64,000 nucleotides of DNA from Treponema sp. Lineage in GTDB: Bacteria; Spirochaetota; Spirochaetia; Treponematales; Breznakiellaceae. A program made the position numbers and the translations under genes. Under the pieces are notes generated by a model. The model made no database searches. It was given only the letters and a program-made list of their open reading frames with translations, and was not told the DNA's origin. The stretch spans positions 1-64,000 of the forward strand of contig WQSN01000003.1 in NCBI GenBank assembly GCA_009787835.1, in the 5' to 3' direction. Shown here piece by piece: positions 9,401 through 17,638 of this stretch (position 1 is the stretch's first letter; the number at the start of each line of letters is the position of its first letter).

Positions 9401-9439
9401 AAAGCGCTGGGAACAGAAATGCAAGAGCTGCCGGTGTGA
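6425..9439 (+). CDS. M16C presequence-protease-like zinc metallopeptidase
   Basis: Large (1004 residues) cryptidase of the insulinase/PreP (Cym1) family, which degrades oligopeptides inside a closed chamber. The inverted zinc motif HxxEH is complete at H81, E84 and H85 (HILEH), and the distal glutamate lies in YNEMKGAYSS. The length and the four-domain pattern, with an M16C-associated middle region, match PreP. No signal peptide is present, so it is probably cytoplasmic. The start at 6425 overlaps the preceding stop by ATGA and has AAGGA upstream; a longer frame that starts inside the FliG gene is unlikely. Its pairing with a motor protein gene has no obvious functional reason. Confidence 0.93.
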   Translation: MNNVSPDGKTTVKTNLVKGQVLDSGFVVLDTVDLDEMNAAGIWAKHEKSGVEVFHVLNDDAENLFTFAFATYPQDNCGAPHILEHSVLCGSERYPLKDAFIVLAQGSLQTFLNAVTFPDKTVYPASSINEHDYFNLMSVYGEAVFRPLIPEWTFMQEGHRLEYSKDNKLSCTGVVYNEMKGAYSSLDTYAGLWSVKAVMPGTPYAFEAGGDPQEIPNLTWEGLKEFHRGRYSPANCRIFLAGNIATEKQLSFLNEQFFSQLAGGVACEPVNKTQRWKEPRKFNVPCPAGSERKSTIFLSWLCCDITDNDEVIALSALTEILLGHDGSPLTRTLIESGLGEDITPVSGLESEIRESLFVAGLKGVGGEGMGQAVEDLLMGELRRLASEGIPKEEIEAALLSMEFSQREIRRAGGPFSLVWMRRSLRSWLHGSSPWEGLLLKPAMAKIKEKLASDNKYFESLIEKYLLDNPHRALVILEPKEGYLKKQDELLSRSLADTETNLNEDGRRQIAEKSKALEKIQSEADSPEALAAIPHLSRNDLSTDAEFDNIPRRMEDLNGVPALYHELYTNGITYADMAFPVDTLNGEDYQWLPFFSRAVISVGLPGLDYGEVSSLLARTAGGFIALLHAGSSAPGTDRYLQTKSGSRDLAGRDWIIYRIKCLDEKIAPSLDLALRLICEADFSDHRRINDLVFEMKNELDSSLAPMGHMYASGRAGRLNSRTKKIEETWCGLSQLEFVHRMAKMETVEIAARLKYLRDKISGSGLIANLTGYSLETAAEELSKRFSRFGSPAPRSSVIEGENAACEVRSEVYASPSLQVGFAALSLNAASFDTTGQIAEMVLTHQLSTGALWEDIRMKGGAYGAFINSDSLENTVSFATYRDPNPMRSLGVISSILKNSSLNCLQPDYNEDYLVKSIIGCYSKEIRPRTSAENGLIDFYRFLYGIEDSYRKRKLKRLVSLTSADMEAAFASLGSRPAIGKVIIAGMENAEQAAKALGTEMQELPV

Positions 9440-9457
9440 TCAACAAATGAGGGTTCG

Positions 9458-10324
9458 TTATTTTTGATTCAAAGGTATAAATTTAAACCCGCTGCCTTCC
9501 GGTTCTACCATGCCTGCTCCGGGATAGGCAATATGCATACCGCCTAACGGGATTTTATTCATTGCGGCGTAATCCAGCAATCTGGCGCGCATTGCGGCGG
9601 CCATTGACGCGTCCATATCGTAGGTGGCGCTGATATTCGGTGCGGGAAACTGAACAAGGGCGATGTGCAGAATATCTCCGGCGATTATAAATTTCTCGCC
9701 GCCGTTTTCAATCAGGTAGGCAGTGTGGCCGGGGGTGTGCCCGTAAGCGGCAATGGGAGATATGCCCGGAATGATTTCTGTTAATCTGCTGTTTAATGCG
9801 CCCGGCGTAAATGTTTTTACCTGTGAACCGTATGGAGCGAGAGCGTTTACCGCTCCCTGATTAACATTGGTTTTTGTAAAATACTCATACTCTCTGTCGG
9901 ATAGATAAACCGTTGCTTTTGGGAAAACCGCCCTGCCGTCCCTCTGAAGGCTGCCGAAATGATCTCCGTGAAGGTGGGTTAAAAGAATTGTATCGATATT
10001 CTCGGGTTCTACTCCCAATTTTCTGATTTTATCCAGTATTATGCCGCTGGATCCGGTTCCATTATCGATTAAAATATTTCTGCTGGGAGCCTTGATCAGG
10101 AATGCGTTTGTCGCGTGTTTAAAACCGGAGGCGGGAATATATCGCCTTATTAAAGCCGCATCCGCTGAGACCAGAATGCTGGTGTTGCCGTCTCTTTCTG
10201 ATTCATTGAGCATATAAATTTCAAATTGACCTGCCTTATAGGCAAAGATCCCGTCGCTCTCATCGGTATAACCGCCTACGGCCATTGCACCAAAAATTAA
10301 TCCCATCAACATTGTCCTTTTCAT
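9458..10324 (-). CDS. Secreted metallo-beta-lactamase-fold hydrolase
   Basis: Predicted periplasmic metallohydrolase of 288 residues. The first 18 residues form a signal peptide-like segment. The binuclear zinc motif is complete: HLHGDH (H117, H119, D121, H122), a histidine in GHTPGHTAYLI, the bridging aspartate in AGDILH and a late histidine in GGMHIAYPG. The general type resembles quorum-quenching lactonases, alkylsulfatases and other MBL enzymes; the substrate cannot be told. AGGAGAAA lies at a good distance from the ATG. It is divergent from the tatT operon and convergent with the M16 gene. Confidence 0.87.
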   Translation of the reverse strand: MKRTMLMGLIFGAMAVGGYTDESDGIFAYKAGQFEIYMLNESERDGNTSILVSADAALIRRYIPASGFKHATNAFLIKAPSRNILIDNGTGSSGIILDKIRKLGVEPENIDTILLTHLHGDHFGSLQRDGRAVFPKATVYLSDREYEYFTKTNVNQGAVNALAPYGSQVKTFTPGALNSRLTEIIPGISPIAAYGHTPGHTAYLIENGGEKFIIAGDILHIALVQFPAPNISATYDMDASMAAAMRARLLDYAAMNKIPLGGMHIAYPGAGMVEPEGSGFKFIPLNQK

Positions 10325-10443
10325 ATTTTCTCCTCGATCCTGAAAAAAGGCTATAATTTAAAATAACACATCTATTTTTAAATATACAGTGAAAAGGCTT
10401 TTTTTTTTTGATATATTATGTTATAGTAAGCACTGGTAAAATT

Positions 10444-11388
10444 ATGAAAGTAAAATTTATAGTAATTATTTTGATTTTTTGCTGTTTTTTCCTCCCCTCC
10501 TGCTCAATTAATAAAATGGCAATGAACGCGGTTTCCGATATGCTTGCCGGCGGAGGCAGCTCGGATGTTTTTACCGGGGACTCCGATCCTGAGCTTGTGG
10601 GAGACGCTATCCCCTTCGCAATTAAATTATATGAAACATTACTGGCCGCAAATCCGACCCACCAGGGATTGATGCTTACAACAGGTTCGCTTTTTGTTAT
10701 GTACGCGAATGCTTATGTTCAGGGACCTGCTGAAATGCTTCCGAGTTATGAATGGGAGACGCGTGAGGCTGAAATGCAGAGAGCAAAGAGTCTGTATCTG
10801 CGCGGTTATGAAATTCTCTACAATGCAATGGAATTGAAGTACCGCGGTTTTAAACAGGCTGCCTCGAATATGGATACCCTGCAGAGTTTCTTAAAAAAGT
10901 TTAAAAAGGAAGATGTCGGTTTAATTTACTGGGCAGTAGCCGGCGGGTTATCCGCCTATTCGATTGACATAATGGATTTTGAACTGAGCGGACGTATTCA
11001 GGAATGGAACGCGATGATACACAGGGCATACGAACTTGATCCGGACTTTGGCGGGGCTACTCTGGATGAGTTTTTTGTAATATTTTATTCCGCTCTGCCT
11101 GAGCTGATGGGCGGGGATATTGAACGCGCCAAATATCATTTTAATCTGACGCTTGAAAAGACAAAAGGCAATTCAGCAGGCGTATATGTCTCTTACGCCC
11201 ATTCTATTTGCGTACCGGCTCAGGATTATGATACTTTTGAAGACTGCCTTTTAAAAGCCCTGGCAGTTGACGTTAACGCGGATACTTCAACGCGTCTTGT
11301 TAATATTATTTCCCAGCGAAAGGCCCGTTGGCTTCTGGACAATGCCTGGACGCTTTTCTCATTTCTTCCCATCCCTGATGATTATTGA
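10444..11388 (+). CDS. tatT: TRAP transporter-associated lipoprotein TatT
   Basis: Lipoprotein of 314 residues whose helical body matches the TatT family, first described in T. pallidum (TP0956) as a trimeric TPR-like protein that partners the binding protein TatP. The signal peptide ends in a lipobox LPSC with Cys20. The middle contains the repeated helical pairs expected for the fold, such as RAKSLYLRGYEILYNAM and RAKYHFNLTLEKTKG. I took ATG 10444, which gives a proper signal peptide; an upstream TTG at 10408 would place extra residues before it. The binding protein and permease follow directly. The ligand is unknown; hydrophobic ligands have been proposed for the T. pallidum pair. Confidence 0.88.
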   Translation: MKVKFIVIILIFCCFFLPSCSINKMAMNAVSDMLAGGGSSDVFTGDSDPELVGDAIPFAIKLYETLLAANPTHQGLMLTTGSLFVMYANAYVQGPAEMLPSYEWETREAEMQRAKSLYLRGYEILYNAMELKYRGFKQAASNMDTLQSFLKKFKKEDVGLIYWAVAGGLSAYSIDIMDFELSGRIQEWNAMIHRAYELDPDFGGATLDEFFVIFYSALPELMGGDIERAKYHFNLTLEKTKGNSAGVYVSYAHSICVPAQDYDTFEDCLLKALAVDVNADTSTRLVNIISQRKARWLLDNAWTLFSFLPIPDDY

Positions 11389-11457
11389 TATAATTAAAGT
11401 CTGTCTGTGATGCAGGCGCATTATGGACAGACTACCTTAAAATTAAAGGAGTATGTC

Positions 11458-12477
11458 ATGAAAAAATGTTTAATCCTTTTTACTTTGGCGTTTTTTTTCC
11501 TTTCACTTGGGGTAGTTTTCGCTCAGCGCGGAAGCGCCCGTTCTGATGTCATAAATGTCAGAATTGCGTCATCATTACCCAGGAATTCCGATTGGGGCAG
11601 AGCGCTGGAACGCCTTGCATCAGACTGGGCGCGGGTTACCAATAATCAACTGCGGGCAGTTGTAAGCCATGACGGAAGGGAAGGCAATGAAACCAGAATG
11701 CTTTCATCTCTTTCCAGCGATGCCATTCAGGTGGCTGTTCTGACATCGGCAGGAATTTCTGAAATATGCCCTGAGGTAATGTGCCTTAGCGTTCCTTTTT
11801 TTATAAGAAATAATACTGAACTGGATCTGGTGCTTAAGGAAGTTCAACCGGTACTGGAGAGTCATGTCAGAAATGATTTTGTTGTAATCGCCTGGTCAAA
11901 AGGCGGCTGGGTTTATTTATTCTCAAAAGAACGGGTTTTAACGCCTGATGATCTGCGCCGTCAAAAACTTGGAACCAGTCCCGGTCTCAATGATATGAAT
12001 ACTACATTCAGAACAATGGGGTTCACGCTTGTGGAAACGGATCTTTCAACTATCGGCACAAGGCTTGCAAGCAATATGCTTAATGCGATTTATATGATCC
12101 CCGCGGCAATCGCTCCAATGCAGCTTCACAGGAGTCTTAATCACATGCTGGAGCTGCCGATTGCTCCTATCATGGGCGCGATTGTTATGAACCGCGTTAC
12201 ATGGAATAAATTCAGCCAGGCTTATCAGCAGGAAATAATAAGAGCTACCCGGCAGATAGCTTCCGAATTTGACGCGTCAATGGCCAGAACTGAAGCCAGC
12301 GCAATATCAGCGATGAACAGGGACGGGCTCAGCGTAAACAAGCCAAGCCAGGCGCAGCAGGAGAACTGGTTCACAGATATTCAAAGAGCCACTCCTTCGC
12401 TGGTCGGATCGGTTTTTAACCGCGATCTGTACAGCAGGATCAGTGAAATTCTGGAAAGATCAAGAGGCAGACGGTAA
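11458..12477 (+). CDS. tatP: TRAP transporter substrate-binding protein (DctP family)
   Basis: Periplasmic solute receptor of the tripartite ATP-independent transporters, 339 residues. A signal peptide ends at VFAQ (residues 18-21). The DctP fold is indicated by VRIASSLPRNSDWG at the start of the mature domain and by the hinge and binding segments SVPFFIRNNTELD, LGTSPGLNDMNTTFRTMGF and MIPAAIAPMQLHRSLNHM. The last is the region where many family members bind carboxylate ligands. ATG 11458 follows AAAGGAG with good spacing. The gene lies between tatT and the fused QM permease, so the three make one transporter. Uptake would be driven by an ion gradient. Confidence 0.9.
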   Translation: MKKCLILFTLAFFFLSLGVVFAQRGSARSDVINVRIASSLPRNSDWGRALERLASDWARVTNNQLRAVVSHDGREGNETRMLSSLSSDAIQVAVLTSAGISEICPEVMCLSVPFFIRNNTELDLVLKEVQPVLESHVRNDFVVIAWSKGGWVYLFSKERVLTPDDLRRQKLGTSPGLNDMNTTFRTMGFTLVETDLSTIGTRLASNMLNAIYMIPAAIAPMQLHRSLNHMLELPIAPIMGAIVMNRVTWNKFSQAYQQEIIRATRQIASEFDASMARTEASAISAMNRDGLSVNKPSQAQQENWFTDIQRATPSLVGSVFNRDLYSRISEILERSRGRR

Positions 12478-12498
12478 TACGTCAGGGTGGTAAGCATA

Positions 12499-14403
12499 AT
12501 GCAGTCATGGCAGAAGTTCATAAAATCTTTTAAAATTTCATGGCTGGAAAATCTAATCTGCTTTGGCTCTCTTTCTGTTCTTACCCTGCTGCCTTTTGTC
12601 GAACTGATACTGCGTCAATTCAAGATGACAATCCCCGGTTCCAATTTCCTGATTATACACTTTTTTCTTGTCGCCGCTTTCTTCGCCGCAATGCTGACCG
12701 CAAAATCCCGCGATCATATTTCAATTACAGCCGTTCAATACATTAAAAACGAAAAAATAAAATCTGTATTGTTTTTTATTTGCACAATAATTTCAGTTTT
12801 TCTGCTTTGTATTCTCGCATGGAACTGCATCTCCTTCATTAAATACGCGCTTATGGGAAGACGGATTGGCATTTTTACGGATCAGATGTTCGCTGTTGTC
12901 ATTCCGCTTGGTTTCGCGGTTATAGCTATTCGCTTTATCATGGGATTAAAGGGCGCGCGTAAAAGAGCAATAGCGATCATCTCGGTACTGCTTGGCTGTG
13001 TTGCCGCGTTACCCGCTATCGCAAAAATAATTTGGGGTTTTGAACCGCCTGAACCTTTTTTCTCCTGGGTGAATTTTTTATATGATACGGCATTTATTGC
13101 CAGAATACCCGCGATTATTTTCCTGATTATCGCGGGGCTTGCCGGAATGCCTGTCTTTGCGGCAATTGGCGGCATCGCCATGATAATGTTCCAGGCATCC
13201 GGTAGAGAACCTGAAGTCGCCGCAATTCAAATTTATTCTGCGCTGACAGATACCGATATAATCGCAATCCCCCTATTTACCCTGACCGGTTTTTTCCTTT
13301 CCGAAAGCAAAGCGGGAGAACGTCTTGTCCGCACATTCAAGATATTTTTTGGCTGGATGCCGGGCGGTATTATAATCGCGACTGTAATTATCTGCGCCTT
13401 TTTCACTTCATTTACCGGAGCGTCCGGGGTAACCATTCTCGCCCTTGGAGGAATACTCTTTACCATACTGAGTGAAAATAAATACTCTGAACGGTTTTCC
13501 ATCGGAATGCTGACTTCCGCGGGCAGTACGGGTTTAATGTTTCCGCCGAGCCTGCCCATCATACTTGTGGCTTCTTCCAGCAACACTATTCTCCATTTTA
13601 TGAATGTACCTATTAAGTACAATATCATTCATTATTTTATCGGAGCCATTATCCCGGGAATAATTCTTGTTGCGGCAATGATAATAACAGGTTATGCGCT
13701 GTCAGCCAAAGTAAAAATACCGGCGGAAAAATTTATCTTTAAAGACGCGGTGCATTCCCTAAAAGAATCTTTTTTTGAAATCCTGCTTCCAATCATTCTG
13801 GTTCTGGGATATTTTTCCGGAATTCTGACATTGGTTGAGGTAAGCGCGGTATCAGTCATTTATGTGGTAATTGTTGAAGTTTTTATAAAAAAGGATATTT
13901 CCATCGGCGGCATTCCGGGTGTTTTTAAAAAGGCAGTACCGATTATCGGCGGGATTCTGGCAATTCTGGCAATGGCAAAAGCTCTTTCCTATGCCTTTAT
14001 CGATTCCGGCGTTCCGGACACTTTTACTTTATGGATGCAGAATACTGTCAGTTCCAGAATTGTTTTCCTGTTACTGTTGAATGTTGTTCTGCTCCTGCTT
14101 GGCTGCGTAATGGATATTTTTTCCGCGATTCTGGTTCTGCTTCCGCTTGTTGTGCCTCTGGGTCACGCCTATGGCATCGATCCGCTGCATCTTGGAATAA
14201 TTTTTGTTATCAATCTTGAAGCCGGGTTCCTTACTCCTCCCGTTGGAATGAACCTCTTCCTTGCCAGTTACCGCTTTAATAAACCCTTTATGAAGATATG
14301 CAGCTATGTATTGCCATTCCTGTTGGTCCGGCTTATTGTTGTGCTTCTTGTAACATATCTGCCCTGGCTGAGCACATGGCTTGTAACGCTGTTCATAAAT
14401 TAA
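12499..14403 (+). CDS. tatQM: Fused TRAP transporter permease (DctQ-DctM)
   Basis: Integral membrane protein of 634 residues that joins the small Q subunit (four helices, residues about 15-165) to the large M subunit (about 200-634, a dozen hydrophobic segments). The M part shows the family signatures GLMFPPSLPII and NLEAGFLTPPVGMNLFLASYRF. Fusion of Q and M is known in T. pallidum and some other bacteria. ATG 12499 has AGGGTGG about 8 nt upstream; GTG 12487 is an alternative start. It is the third gene of the tat operon and follows tatP by 21 nt. Confidence 0.92.
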   Translation: MQSWQKFIKSFKISWLENLICFGSLSVLTLLPFVELILRQFKMTIPGSNFLIIHFFLVAAFFAAMLTAKSRDHISITAVQYIKNEKIKSVLFFICTIISVFLLCILAWNCISFIKYALMGRRIGIFTDQMFAVVIPLGFAVIAIRFIMGLKGARKRAIAIISVLLGCVAALPAIAKIIWGFEPPEPFFSWVNFLYDTAFIARIPAIIFLIIAGLAGMPVFAAIGGIAMIMFQASGREPEVAAIQIYSALTDTDIIAIPLFTLTGFFLSESKAGERLVRTFKIFFGWMPGGIIIATVIICAFFTSFTGASGVTILALGGILFTILSENKYSERFSIGMLTSAGSTGLMFPPSLPIILVASSSNTILHFMNVPIKYNIIHYFIGAIIPGIILVAAMIITGYALSAKVKIPAEKFIFKDAVHSLKESFFEILLPIILVLGYFSGILTLVEVSAVSVIYVVIVEVFIKKDISIGGIPGVFKKAVPIIGGILAILAMAKALSYAFIDSGVPDTFTLWMQNTVSSRIVFLLLLNVVLLLLGCVMDIFSAILVLLPLVVPLGHAYGIDPLHLGIIFVINLEAGFLTPPVGMNLFLASYRFNKPFMKICSYVLPFLLVRLIVVLLVTYLPWLSTWLVTLFIN

Positions 14404-14462
14404 TTAAAAATTTCTGAATTTGACTCTAGCCGCATTCAGCGCATTAACGTTACACTGTCTCT

Positions 14463-15767
14463 ATGCTTGATTATAAATTCATCGCGGAAAATCTTTCTGC
14501 TGTAATGGCAAATATCGCAGATCGTTTTATGAAAGCGGACGCTGAAAAGACCGCGCAGCTTTATTATAAACGGACAGAACTTGCTACAGCGCTTCAGGCT
14601 CTGCAGCAAAAACGGAATGCCAATGCCGATTCCATGAAGGGAAAGGGTATGCAGGCGCTAAACGGCGATCAGCGCGCGGCTCTTATTGAAGAAGGAAAAA
14701 AACTTAAAGAAGATATCGTCTCGGCGGAAAATGAACTCGCGGCGGTAGAAAAAGAACTTTTATTCGAAGCGCGCAGGATTCCAAACATGGCGCATCCTGA
14801 CGCGCCTGTAGGAAAGGAAGACAAGGATAATCTTGAAGTGAAGGTATCCGGTAAACCGACTGTTTTCAGTTTTGAGCCTTCTGATCATGTCAAGCTTGGG
14901 CAGGACCTTGATATAATCGACTTTGATTCCGCTACCAGGGTATCAGGAACCAAATTTTACTATTTAAAAAATGAAGGCGTTTTTCTTGAACTTGGGCTTG
15001 TACGTTATGCGCTGGATATTTTGCAGAAAAAAGGTTTCACTCCTTTTATTACGCCAGACATCGCCCGTGAAGAGATACTTGAAGGCATTGGTTTTAATCC
15101 CCGCGGAGCTGAGTCCAATATATACGCATTGGAAGGCGAGGACACATGCCTTGTAGGAACTGCGGAAATTACCCTAGGTGGTTATTACTCCAATACGATT
15201 CTTCCGAAAGAGAAACTGCCTGTACGCATGGCAGGGCTGTCTCATTGTTTCAGAAGAGAAGCCGGCGCAGCAGGCCAGTTTTCCAAAGGCTTATACCGCG
15301 TTCATCAGTTTACCAAACTGGAAATGTTTGTTTTCTGCTTACCTGAAGATTCAAACGCTTTTCATGATGAATTACGCTCGATAGAGGAAGAAATTTTCGA
15401 AGGCCTTGATATCCCCTTCCGCGTAGTGGATACCTGCACCGGCGATCTGGGCGCGCCCGCTTACCGCAAGTGGGATTTGGAAGCATGGATGCCCGGAAGA
15501 ACAGGCCTTTGCGGGAGCACTGGCGGTGAATGGGGAGAAGTAACCTCAACTTCAAACTGTACGGATTATCAGGCGCGGCGGCTAAATATCCGCTATAAGG
15601 ACTCTGACGGAAAAAATAAATTTGTTCATATGCTGAACGGAACCGCAATAGCCGTCTCCCGTGCGATAATCGCAATTCTGGAAAATTTTCAACAGGCTGA
15701 CGGCTCAGTAAAGATTCCGCGCGCTTTAGTTCCTTATACAGGGTTTGATATTATTAAAAGGAAATAG
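14463..15767 (+). CDS. serS: Seryl-tRNA synthetase
   Basis: Class II synthetase that charges tRNA-Ser, 434 residues, full length. The N-terminal helical arm (about 30-110) is the tRNA-binding coiled coil. Motif 2 is seen in CFRREAGAAGQ followed by GLYRVHQFTKLEMF, and motif 3 in LNGTAIAVSRAIIAILEN. TSTSNCTDYQARR is also typical of SerRS. The ATG lacks a Shine-Dalgarno sequence and follows a weak TACACT box by 6 nt. It lies 59 bp after the transporter operon and converges on the hemerythrin gene. Confidence 0.97.
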   Translation: MLDYKFIAENLSAVMANIADRFMKADAEKTAQLYYKRTELATALQALQQKRNANADSMKGKGMQALNGDQRAALIEEGKKLKEDIVSAENELAAVEKELLFEARRIPNMAHPDAPVGKEDKDNLEVKVSGKPTVFSFEPSDHVKLGQDLDIIDFDSATRVSGTKFYYLKNEGVFLELGLVRYALDILQKKGFTPFITPDIAREEILEGIGFNPRGAESNIYALEGEDTCLVGTAEITLGGYYSNTILPKEKLPVRMAGLSHCFRREAGAAGQFSKGLYRVHQFTKLEMFVFCLPEDSNAFHDELRSIEEEIFEGLDIPFRVVDTCTGDLGAPAYRKWDLEAWMPGRTGLCGSTGGEWGEVTSTSNCTDYQARRLNIRYKDSDGKNKFVHMLNGTAIAVSRAIIAILENFQQADGSVKIPRALVPYTGFDIIKRK

Positions 15768-15783
15768 GTTAATTGGAAACTCA

Positions 15784-16260
15784 TCACGATTTCATCACAT
15801 CTTCCGATGAAATGCTGAGTTTTCCGTCAGACTTGCGCGTGGCAATCTTTTTAAAGTATTCAAAATACCTTTTATCCTGATACGCGATATGGGATAAAAT
15901 CCAGTCTCTTAGAAACCTCGTAAATTGAGAAAGAGTAAGCCTGTTTCCGGATTGATATTCGCGCATATTATTTGCGACAGCCAGCACAAAAGCGTCGTGT
16001 TCTTTTTTGTGTTCAGCGTATTCGGGATATTTTGTCGCGATTATTATTTTTTCTTCCGTAGAAAAATGATTTTTAACATATTTTAAAGCTTCATGGATTA
16101 CCCTGTTAAAATAATCATGTTCCTGCACTGAGTTTCCTGTCGCGTGATTGAACATGTCATTTACGAGGTCAACAAGACCCTTATGCTGCTCATCGATAAT
16201 CTTTATTCCGCACGATAATTTATTGGACCATGAAACCATCTCTCTTTTATTGCTGTTCAT
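15784..16260 (-). CDS. Bacteriohemerythrin
   Basis: Oxygen-binding di-iron protein of 158 residues. All ligands of the family can be placed with the canonical spacing: H26, H65, E69, H84, H88, H124 and D129, in the contexts DEQHKGL, NHFSTEE, HKKEH and HIAYQD. It is a stand-alone single domain with about 10 extra N-terminal residues and a short C-terminal tail. In anaerobes and microaerophiles such proteins buffer, store or sense O2. The gene has its own promoter (16284-16311) and AGGAGA ribosome-binding site. It sits between serS and the flagellar rod operon; a link to motility or aerotaxis is possible but not shown. Confidence 0.92.
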   Translation of the reverse strand: MNSNKREMVSWSNKLSCGIKIIDEQHKGLVDLVNDMFNHATGNSVQEHDYFNRVIHEALKYVKNHFSTEEKIIIATKYPEYAEHKKEHDAFVLAVANNMREYQSGNRLTLSQFTRFLRDWILSHIAYQDKRYFEYFKKIATRKSDGKLSISSEDVMKS

Positions 16261-16283
16261 TTAATATCTCCTGTCTATTATAT

Positions 16284-16311
16284 ATAATAACAGTTAGTAT
16301 TCTTTTTGCAA
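16284..16311 (-). promoter_or_regulatory. Probable hemerythrin promoter
   Basis: On the minus strand TTGCAA (16311-16306), a 16-nt spacer and TATTAT (16289-16284) precede AGGAGA and the ATG at 16260. It gives a short 5' leader. The assignment is by consensus only. Confidence 0.45.
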
Positions 16312-16416
16312 TATTCATAATATTAAGGTAATAATTTTTTTGGCTTGTTTTCACCCTGTCTGACCAGAGATTAGCGTTAATACCCCGGGGAATGTCACTG
16401 TTTTTTTGTATAACTA

Positions 16417-16821
16417 TTAACTGAACTGTTTTAACTGCAAATACGCCTGGTCGGCGAGTCCGAAACTTGCGCTTTTGGTAAAACTTTTGGCGTATTCGTC
16501 GTAGAGCATATCTTCGTACATTTTTCCCGCGAAGCTGTCATCCACTAACCCTGACTTCTGCACGGTGCTTCTCATGCTGTTTAAAAGATTTTTAACTAAA
16601 AAAGTTTCAAGTTCAAGACAGAGCTCGTAGAGCCTGTCTGTTTTGTCAATTTCCGTTTTGGAAAAACCGGTTTTGGATTCGAGCGGCGCGTTCGCCAGAG
16701 CGCTGTTTCTTTCCTGCGCCTTTTCAAGAAGCTCCGCGAAGTTGTTTGTTCTGTGGGCGTTCATCGCCGCAGATGAGCGGTAATCATCTGTATTAATAAA
16801 TCCTAAACCGGCCAGTTCCAT
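16417..16821 (-). CDS. flgJ: FlgJ-type rod-binding protein without muramidase domain
   Basis: Short (134 residues) protein matching only the N-terminal, rod-capping half of FlgJ. The core LELETFLVKNLLNSMRSTV and GKMYEDMLYDEYAKSFTKS are the family signatures. The muramidase half of enteric FlgJ is absent, which is common outside proteobacteria, so another enzyme must open the peptidoglycan. The N-terminal 40 residues are polar and probably flexible. It is the last gene of flgF-flgG-flgJ, 5 nt after flgG, with AGAGG before its ATG. Confidence 0.85.
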   Translation of the reverse strand: MELAGLGFINTDDYRSSAAMNAHRTNNFAELLEKAQERNSALANAPLESKTGFSKTEIDKTDRLYELCLELETFLVKNLLNSMRSTVQKSGLVDDSFAGKMYEDMLYDEYAKSFTKSASFGLADQAYLQLKQFS

Positions 16822-16826
16822 TTATT

Positions 16827-17627
16827 TTACCTCTTTAAAGTAGTCGCTGTTCCCAGCATATTGTCGCTTGTCTGGATTGTGCGTGAATTAAATTCATAGG
16901 CGCGCTGGGCGACTATCAGGTTGACCATTTCCTGTACCACAGCGACATTTGACATTTCAAGGAATTTATGCTGTAAGGAGCCCATGCCTTCATATCCTGG
17001 AGTGCCTACAATCGCGTCTCCCGAGGCCTGAGTGACTTTAAATAGATTTTCACCTACCGTGGTAAGGCCTACAGGGTTTGGAAAACGGTAAAGCTGTATC
17101 CTTCCTACATCAACTTCCACCAGGTCTCCGTTATTTGGAATTCTTACGCTGACCCTTCCGTCTTTTGTTATATTGATTGAGTCAGGCAGAAAAAGCTCCG
17201 GCATTGTAATCTCGGGCAGCAGCCAGTAGCCGTTTGAATTTACCATGCGGCCGTCTGAATCAACCTTGAAGTTTCCGTTGCGCGTATAGGCAATTGAACC
17301 GTCATACATTTGAATCATAAAGAAACCTTCGCCCGCAATCGCTATGTCGGTCGGAACATCAGTCTGCTGCAAGTTGCCCTGCGCGAAAACCCTTTGGGTG
17401 TCAGCTAACTTTACGCCGTGTCCCATCTGAATCCCGACCGGAACTACGGTGTCTTCCGTAGCGGGAGTGCCTGCAACCTTTATTGTCTGATAGATAAGAT
17501 CCTCAAAATCCGCCCGCTGCTTTTTATAACCGTGCGTATTCACATTTGAAAGATTATTTGAAATCACATCGATATTGGCCTGCTGGCCGATCATGCCGGA
17601 CGCTCCTGTCCATAAACTTCTAACCAT
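16827..17627 (-). CDS. flgG: Flagellar distal rod protein FlgG
   Basis: Distal-rod subunit of the periplasmic flagellum, 266 residues, close to the usual length. The N-terminal SLWTGASGMIGQQANIDVISNNLSNVNT motif, in parts, and the C-terminal EMVNLIVAQRAYEFNSRTIQT and DNMLGTATTLKR heptad regions are diagnostic. FlgG differs from FlgF by the QQTDVPTDIAIAGEGFF region and its length. It has GGAGAA before the ATG. It lies 11 nt after flgF. Confidence 0.94.
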   Translation of the reverse strand: MVRSLWTGASGMIGQQANIDVISNNLSNVNTHGYKKQRADFEDLIYQTIKVAGTPATEDTVVPVGIQMGHGVKLADTQRVFAQGNLQQTDVPTDIAIAGEGFFMIQMYDGSIAYTRNGNFKVDSDGRMVNSNGYWLLPEITMPELFLPDSINITKDGRVSVRIPNNGDLVEVDVGRIQLYRFPNPVGLTTVGENLFKVTQASGDAIVGTPGYEGMGSLQHKFLEMSNVAVVQEMVNLIVAQRAYEFNSRTIQTSDNMLGTATTLKR

Positions 17628-17638
17628 TATCTATTCTC

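Noticed and set aside
14420-14456. Consensus promoter for serS built on TTGACT
   Set aside because: The spacing to the TACACT box is 25 nt, too long; only the weak -10 near the ATG remains, so no promoter feature was called.
16372-16400. Terminator after flgJ around the CCCCGGGG palindrome
   Set aside because: The palindrome is only 8 bp and has no adjacent T-tract on the minus strand.
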